This document shows, in pieces, positions 59,314 through 64,000 of a stretch of DNA of 64,000 nucleotides; position 1 is the stretch's first letter, and every line of letters begins with the position of its first letter. A program made the position numbers and the translations under genes. The notes beneath the pieces were generated by a model that searched no databases, had not been told where the DNA came from, and worked only from the letters and a program-made list of their open reading frames with translations. The stretch covers positions 55,034 to 119,033 of the forward strand of contig JAMLHR010000002.1 of assembly GCA_023957015.1 (NCBI GenBank). The letters run 5' to 3'. This DNA comes from Thermomicrobiales bacterium. GTDB taxonomy: Bacteria; Chloroflexota; Chloroflexia; Thermomicrobiales; UBA6265.

Positions 59314-59907
59314 ATGCCCTTGACAATAGACGACTTGCGACCCGATGAGGGCGCGAAGAAAACGAGCCGTCGCCTCGGTCGCGGACACGGTAGTGGCCGT
59401 GGCAAGACCGCAGGACGCGGCACCAAGGGTCAGAATGCCCGCTCCGGCGGTGGTGTTCGACCCGGATTTGAAGGTGGTCAGCTGCCGATTCAGCAGCGCA
59501 TGCCATACAAGCGTGGTTTCACCAACATCTGGCGCACCCAGTGGGAGACGGTTAACGTGTCCAAGCTGGCTGAGCTTGATGTGGATGGCCCCATCACACC
59601 GGAAGTTCTGGTTGAAGCCGGTTTGGTGCGCAGCACCCGATTCCCGGTCAAGATTCTGGGCGTCGGCGAGTTGAGCAGCAAGCTCACCGTGCAGGCGCAT
59701 GGCTTCTCCAAGGGTGCCCGCGAGATCATCGAGAATGCTGGTGGCACCGTGGAAGTGCTGGAGCGCACCGATGAGTGGACATCCGCACGACCGCGTACTC
59801 GCCGCCTGCCAATGACCCGTGAGCTCAAGTCGATGGGTGTGGGCAAGGTCGGTGGACCATCGTCTCGCTCCGCAGCGATTGCCGAGCTTGAGGGTAAGGA
59901 GGCCTAG
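59314..59907 (+). CDS. rplO: 50S ribosomal protein L15
   Basis: A 197-residue L15. LTIDDLRPDEGAKKTSRRLG, RGHGSGRGKTAGRGTKGQNA, RSGGGVRPGFEGGQLPIQQR and MPYKRGFTNIWRTQWETVNV are typical; the C-terminal domain (LTVQAHGFSKGAREIIENAG) is followed by about 45 extra residues (SARPRTRRLPMTRELKSMGV) beyond the usual length of near 147. The ATG at 59314 is chosen over an in-frame Met at 59221 that lies inside rpmD. Confidence 0.95.
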   Translation: MPLTIDDLRPDEGAKKTSRRLGRGHGSGRGKTAGRGTKGQNARSGGGVRPGFEGGQLPIQQRMPYKRGFTNIWRTQWETVNVSKLAELDVDGPITPEVLVEAGLVRSTRFPVKILGVGELSSKLTVQAHGFSKGAREIIENAGGTVEVLERTDEWTSARPRTRRLPMTRELKSMGVGKVGGPSSRSAAIAELEGKEA

Positions 59908-59910
59908 GCG

Positions 59911-61218
59911 ATGCTCCAGGCCGTCATCAACGCGTTCAAGATTCCGGAAATCCGGCGAAAAATCCTGTACACATTTGCCATGCTGGTGATCTTTCGATTG
60001 ATCGCCAGCGTGCCTGTACCCGGCGTTGATCGCGAAGGTGTTCGGAGCTACATCGAGACGAATCAGCTGCTTGGCATGCTGAATCTGTTCTCCGGTGGCG
60101 GCTTGAACAACTTCTCGATCGTGGCGCTAGGTGTGTACCCGTATATCACCGCCACCATCATCATGCAGTTGATGACGCCGATCATCCCTCGGCTTAACGA
60201 ACTCTCTCAGGAGGGGCAGCAGGGGCGTAACGTCATTGACCGCTACACCCATTACATCACCATTCCCCTCGCACTCCTGCAAGGCTATGGTCAGATGCTG
60301 CTGTTCGCTAGCGATTCGGGTGGCAATCTGATCGAGAACTTCGGTTTGTTCGATCGCGAGACCTTCCTGCCAACTGTCGCGATTCTGTTCACGCTCACCG
60401 CCGGTACGATGCTATTGGTGTGGATCGGTGAACTTATCACGGAAAACGGTATCGGCAATGGCGTCTCCGTCATCATCTTCGGTGGTATCGTTGCGTCACT
60501 ACCTGGTGCCGTGTACGGATTGCTTACCGGTAACGATCTCCGCACGAACTTCTTTGGCACATTCGCCTTCGCGATCATTGGTCTCATCACCATCGTTGGT
60601 GTGGTCTTGATCAATGAGGGGCAGCGCCGCATTCCGGTGCACCATGCCAAGCGTATTCGCGGTAATCGCCAGTATGGTGGCACCAACACGCACATCCCGC
60701 TCAAGGTCAACAGTGCCGGTATGATCCCGCTCATCTTCGCGGTGAGTATCATGGTCTTCCCGGGTATGGTGGCCAACTTCCTGAGTGGCTCCAACCTCGA
60801 TTGGGTGCGCAATATCGCTGTGAGCATGAGCAACTGGCTCAGCCCGGATACCATTCCGTACAACATCGTCTACTTCTTTATGGTGATCGGATTCACGTTC
60901 TTCTACACCATCGTGGTGTTCCAGCAACAGCGAATCCCGGAATCCTTGCAGCGACAGGGTGCGTTCATCCCGGGTATTCGTCCCGGGCGTAACACGGCCG
61001 TCTACTTGCAGAAAGTGCTAACTCGCATCACATTTGTGGGCGCACTCTTCCTGGGTATCATTGCCATCCTGCCGTTCATCGCGTCGCGCATAACCGGCGT
61101 GGATAGCCTGCTACTCAGCGCCACCTCGCTCCTCATCGTTGTCGGTGTCGCCATCGATACGATGCGTCAGCTCGAGAGCCAGCTGATGATGCGCAACTAC
61201 GAAGGTTTCATTGACTAG
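59911..61218 (+). CDS. secY: Preprotein translocase subunit SecY
   Basis: A 435-residue channel protein of the Sec translocon with ten membrane helices. The conserved opening FKIPEIRRKILYTFAMLVIF, RLIASVPVPGVDREGVRSYI, LNLFSGGGLNNFSIVALGVY, PYITATIIMQLMTPIIPRLN, the arginine-rich cytoplasmic loop EGQRRIPVHHAKRI, LKVNSAGMIPLIFAVSIMVF and RQLESQLMMRNYEGFI are all present. It starts 3 bases after rplO. SecY and adk are in their usual spc-operon positions. Confidence 0.98.
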   Translation: MLQAVINAFKIPEIRRKILYTFAMLVIFRLIASVPVPGVDREGVRSYIETNQLLGMLNLFSGGGLNNFSIVALGVYPYITATIIMQLMTPIIPRLNELSQEGQQGRNVIDRYTHYITIPLALLQGYGQMLLFASDSGGNLIENFGLFDRETFLPTVAILFTLTAGTMLLVWIGELITENGIGNGVSVIIFGGIVASLPGAVYGLLTGNDLRTNFFGTFAFAIIGLITIVGVVLINEGQRRIPVHHAKRIRGNRQYGGTNTHIPLKVNSAGMIPLIFAVSIMVFPGMVANFLSGSNLDWVRNIAVSMSNWLSPDTIPYNIVYFFMVIGFTFFYTIVVFQQQRIPESLQRQGAFIPGIRPGRNTAVYLQKVLTRITFVGALFLGIIAILPFIASRITGVDSLLLSATSLLIVVGVAIDTMRQLESQLMMRNYEGFID

Positions 61219-61269
61219 CGTGCGTGTGGAGGCGGTAACCAACCGTCTCCATCGCATTCTTCGGGAAGG

Positions 61270-61950
61270 ATGAGTAGCACAATGTACGTGATATTCATGG
61301 GTGCCCAGGGATCCGGGAAGGGAACACAGGCGGAACGAATCGGACCGAAGCTGAAGCTGGTCAAGGTCGCCACCGGTGATCTGTTTCGCAGCGCCATCGC
61401 CCAGCAGTCAGAGCTCGGTCTAAAGGTTCAGTCGATCATCGAGTCCGGCAATCTCGTGCCGGATGAGTTGACGAATGCGATCGTCCAGGTCCGTCTGGCG
61501 CAGATCGCTGCCAACCGCCTCAAGGATGACGATGTCGATGGTGCGCTGTTCGATGGCTTTCCCCGTACCGAGGCTCAGGCCCGGGCGCTGGATGACATCC
61601 TTGCCAGCCAGGACACCAAGCTGGATGCCGTCATCGAAATCGACGTCCCGCGTGAGAAGCTCATCGCTCGATTGGCAGGTCGCCGTACCTGCGAAGCCTG
61701 TGGCGCCGTCTATCACGTCGAGTCCGATCCGCCGAAGGTGGAAGGTATTTGCGACAAGTGTGGCGGCAAGCTGATTCAGCGCGAGGATGACAAGCCCGAT
61801 TCGATCGCCCGACGACTTGCGTTGTACGACAATCAAACCCGCCCGTTGCTCGATTACTATCGCGCCAAGGGCATTTTGATCACCATTAACGGCGATCAGG
61901 ATATCGATACCGTCACTGCGGACATCCTGAACGCGCTTGGACAAGCGTAG
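61270..61950 (+). CDS. adk: Adenylate kinase with zinc-binding lid
   Basis: A 226-residue kinase for AMP + ATP to 2 ADP. P-loop MGAQGSGKGTQAERIG, AMP site VATGDLFRSAIAQQSELG and LFDGFPRTEAQARALDD. The LID carries four cysteines (CEACGAVYHV and CDKCGGKLIQ), as in Gram-positive-type structural-zinc adenylate kinases. Either ATG 61270 (GGGAAGG close upstream) or 61282 (MYVIFMG) could start it; the second matches homologues better, the first has closer spacing to the stop of secY. Confidence 0.95.
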   Translation: MSSTMYVIFMGAQGSGKGTQAERIGPKLKLVKVATGDLFRSAIAQQSELGLKVQSIIESGNLVPDELTNAIVQVRLAQIAANRLKDDDVDGALFDGFPRTEAQARALDDILASQDTKLDAVIEIDVPREKLIARLAGRRTCEACGAVYHVESDPPKVEGICDKCGGKLIQREDDKPDSIARRLALYDNQTRPLLDYYRAKGILITINGDQDIDTVTADILNALGQA

Positions 61951-61967
61951 CAGGCACGGACCTATTT

Positions 61968-62735
61968 ATGGCAATCACCATTAAGAGCAACCGCGATATC
62001 GAGAAGATGAAGGCAGCCGGGCACGTTGTGTCCGTCTGCCATCAGCGTGTTCAGGTGGCTATTGCTCCGGGTGTGACCACTGGTGAACTCGACGCGATCG
62101 TTGTGGACACGATCAAGGACTTCGGTGGACTTGCCAGTTTCCTTGGTTACAACGGATTCCCCTCCAGCATCTGCGCATCTGTGAACGAGGAGATCGTGCA
62201 CGGCTTCCCCGGGAAGCGCGTGTTGCGGAGTGGCGATATCATCGCCGTCGATATCGGAGCCATCATCGATGGCTGGCACGGCGATTCCGCCTGGACCTAC
62301 GGTGTCGGTGAGATCTCGGATGAGGCGAGGCAATTGCTGAAGGATACCGAGGAAGCACTCTACATCGGTGTGGCGCAGGCCCGTGTCGGCCATCGACTCG
62401 GTGCCATTGGCCATGCCATTGAGGAGTTCGCGGCACCGCGTGGATATGGCATCGTCAAGGGGTACGGTGGTCACGGTATTGGCCGACGTATGCACGAGGA
62501 TCCACACGTGCCGAACTTTGGTTCCGCCAACTATGGACCGATCCTGCGCAAGGGTATGACCTTTGCGATCGAACCGATGCTCAACATTGGTACCGAACAA
62601 ACGCGTACCCTGAGTGATGACTGGACGGTGGTGACGGCGGATGGCAGCCTGAGCGCTCATTTCGAGTTCACCATCGCCGTGACAGATGATGAACCATTGG
62701 TCTTGACACCACGACTGGCTGCAGTGGTAAACTAG
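61968..62735 (+). CDS. map: Type I methionine aminopeptidase
   Basis: A 255-residue enzyme removing N-terminal Met from new proteins. The five metal ligands can be placed: two Asp in IAVDIGAIIDGWHGDSAWTY, His in GGHGIGRRMHEDPHVPNFG, Glu in GMTFAIEPMLNIG, and Glu in HFEFTIAVTDDEPLVLT; the substrate His is in NEEIVHGFPG. Length is that of the short type Ia form without an N-terminal zinc finger. It starts 17 bases after adk. Confidence 0.96.
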   Translation: MAITIKSNRDIEKMKAAGHVVSVCHQRVQVAIAPGVTTGELDAIVVDTIKDFGGLASFLGYNGFPSSICASVNEEIVHGFPGKRVLRSGDIIAVDIGAIIDGWHGDSAWTYGVGEISDEARQLLKDTEEALYIGVAQARVGHRLGAIGHAIEEFAAPRGYGIVKGYGGHGIGRRMHEDPHVPNFGSANYGPILRKGMTFAIEPMLNIGTEQTRTLSDDWTVVTADGSLSAHFEFTIAVTDDEPLVLTPRLAAVVN

Positions 62736-62838
62736 TCAATCGTGGCGCTTGTCTTGGACAAGCGCTATCCGCGTGTGCGTTAACCACGATATGAGAATGT
62801 GGTCACGGCCGCGGGCGAGAAAATAGGGAGTAGGAAAC

Positions 62839-62952
62839 ATGAAGGTTTCGGCTTCGGTAGGCAAGCGGTGCGAGAAGTGCCGCATTATTCGCCGCAAAGG
62901 CATTGTGCGGGTGATCTGCACGAATCCCCGGCACAAGCAGCGCCAGGGCTAA
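62839..62952 (+). CDS. rpmJ: 50S ribosomal protein L36
   Basis: A 37-residue L36, too short for most gene finders. [20 protein letters not shown] and [16 protein letters not shown] carry the zinc ligands C11, C14, C27 and H32. AAATAGGGAGTAGGAAAC precedes the ATG. It follows map by 103 bases; infA, which often lies in that gap, is not there. Confidence 0.97.
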   Translation: MKVSASVGKRCEKCRIIRRKGIVRVICTNPRHKQRQG

Positions 62953-63021
62953 TAGTTGGGCGATTCGGTTTACCAGCTGCTGCTGGGCTTGAGATCGGAT
63001 CGTGTTGTTTGAGAGGATCGT

Positions 63022-63390
63022 ATGGCACGTATTTCGGGCGTCGATCTCCCTCGTGAGAAGCGAGTCGAGATCGCACTTACCTATATTTATGGCATCGGCC
63101 TGTACACCAGTCAGAAGATTCTGGCGGAGACAGGTGTGAATCCGGACACGCGTGTCCGCGAACTCACCGACGAGGAAACCAACCGACTTCGCGAAGTAAT
63201 CGATCGTGATTTCCGCGTGGAAGGTGACCTTCGCCGCGAAGTGTCCATGAATATCAAGAGACTCATGGATATTGGTTCCTATCGTGGTATGCGTCATCGC
63301 CGCGGCTTGCCGCTGCGTGGTCAGCGCACCCGCACCAATGCTCGCACCCGACGTGGTCCGAAGCGCGCGGTGTCTCGCGGCAAGAAGTAG
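63022..63390 (+). CDS. rpsM: 30S ribosomal protein S13
   Basis: A 122-residue S13 of the 30S head, touching P-site tRNA and the B1 bridges. [40 protein letters not shown], the helix-two-turn region, [20 protein letters not shown] and [16 protein letters not shown] are complete. TTTGAGAGGATCGT precedes the ATG. Confidence 0.98.
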   Translation: MARISGVDLPREKRVEIALTYIYGIGLYTSQKILAETGVNPDTRVRELTDEETNRLREVIDRDFRVEGDLRREVSMNIKRLMDIGSYRGMRHRRGLPLRGQRTRTNARTRRGPKRAVSRGKK

Positions 63391-63488
63391 TTGGTGAAGC
63401 TCCGTGTGGTGGAGATGGGTTGAACCCATTGCTGATCTCACCGGGAAAGCTTCGGATAAGCGTTTCGTTATGGAGGTAATCCTCACAC

Positions 63489-63899
63489 ATGTCTGACAAG
63501 AAGCGTGGTAGCGCCAAGGCAGCTGGTCGAGTTCGTAGACGAGACCGGAAAAATATCCCCCGAGGGAAGGCCTATATTAAGGCCACATTCAACAACACGA
63601 TCGTGACACTGACGGATCCAAACGGGAACGTCATCTCGTGGTCCAGCGCTGGAGCCAATGGTTTCAAGGGCTCCCGCAAGAGCACACCGTTCGCCGCTCA
63701 GATGACGGCCGAAGCCGCGGCTCGCCGCGCGCAGGAGCACGGTCTGCGTCAGGTGGATGTTTTTGTGAAGGGTCCGGGTTCTGGCCGTGAGATGGCGATC
63801 CGATCATTGCAGGCCGCCGGCGTGCAGGTGATCTCGATCACCGATACCACACCGATCCCGCACAACGGGTGCCGTCCTCCGAAGCGACGTCGCGTCTAG
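63489..63899 (+). CDS. rpsK: 30S ribosomal protein S11
   Basis: A 136-residue S11 of the platform, forming part of the mRNA exit. [80 protein letters not shown] and [20 protein letters not shown] are typical, including the NG pair of the isoaspartate site. ATGGAGGTAATCCTCAC precedes the ATG. About 100 bases remain to the window end with no start of rpsD or rpoA visible yet. Confidence 0.98.
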   Translation: MSDKKRGSAKAAGRVRRRDRKNIPRGKAYIKATFNNTIVTLTDPNGNVISWSSAGANGFKGSRKSTPFAAQMTAEAAARRAQEHGLRQVDVFVKGPGSGREMAIRSLQAAGVQVISITDTTPIPHNGCRPPKRRRV

Positions 63900-64000
63900 T
63901 TCGATTCCAGGCCGCCTGGAACTCCGGCGCGGCGAGATATCGAGTATTTGATAGTGAATTGAACGAACCTGCGTGCTCACGGAGCACATGCAGGGCAAAC

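Overview
The window is about 64 kb of a bacterial chromosome with moderate-to-high GC. It ends in a complete, clean S10-spc-alpha ribosomal protein cluster. Several traits point to Chloroflexota (Thermomicrobia-like), with an actinobacterial relative as the alternative: the GlgE pathway trio, a coenzyme-F420-type LLM oxidoreductase, a Suc/Fer-like protein, a zinc-ribbon S14, T-box leaders and a B. subtilis-type short threonine ammonia-lyase. The phylum is inferred; no rRNA gene is present to settle it.

Layout. 1-4.2 kb: end of glgE, then treS, maltokinase and a membrane protein, i.e. trehalose to maltose to maltose-1-phosphate to alpha-glucan. 4.2-7.5 kb (minus): a coupled run diacylglycerol kinase-like, rsmA, ispE and a Tat-like secreted protein, each start overlapping the previous stop. 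7.6-10.6 kb: DUF952 protein, an unknown small gene coupled to mutM, and an M42 peptidase. 10.66-15.8 kb: trp operon (promoter, Trp T-box, trpE-G-D-C-F). 15.8-20.5 kb: amidohydrolase, ruvA, and mgtE split by an intact IS110-family element. 20.5-27.2 kb: hisD and pheS-pheT (minus, with a Phe T-box), and divergent eno. 27.4-35 kb: a kinase-like gene, a TfoX-like gene, two tandem GH20 hexosaminidases, gpmI and icd. 35-36.7 kb: a decayed DDE insertion sequence flanked by two identical copies of a terminator hairpin. 36.7-47.9 kb: accessory metabolism, including an HTH/Tat/siderophore-binding fusion and a PqqD-like protein with a C-terminal twin-arginine motif. 48-64 kb: tRNA-Thr, tRNA-Tyr and tRNA-Thr with a strong promoter, tuf, then rpsJ through rpsK with secY, adk and map.

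Data quality. Between about 7.8 and 28 kb, many otherwise convincing genes are split by several small indels: trpE, trpG, mgtE, hisD, pheT, pheS and eno. Interleaved genes (mutM, trpD, trpC, trpF, ruvA, the transposase) are clean, and so is everything from 36.7 kb on. Several of the broken genes are normally essential and many lost bases lie in homopolymers, so local consensus error is the simplest reading; true decay cannot be excluded for trpE and mgtE.

The most interesting element is the IS110 insertion. Its boundaries can be read by rejoining mgtE, and its noncoding end carries short copies of both halves of the rejoined target, as a bipartite guide (bridge) RNA would. Also notable are a family of interspersed hairpins with constant-type loops and varying stems, a two-copy palindromic element, the duplicated terminator, and gene conversion between the GH20 paralogues.
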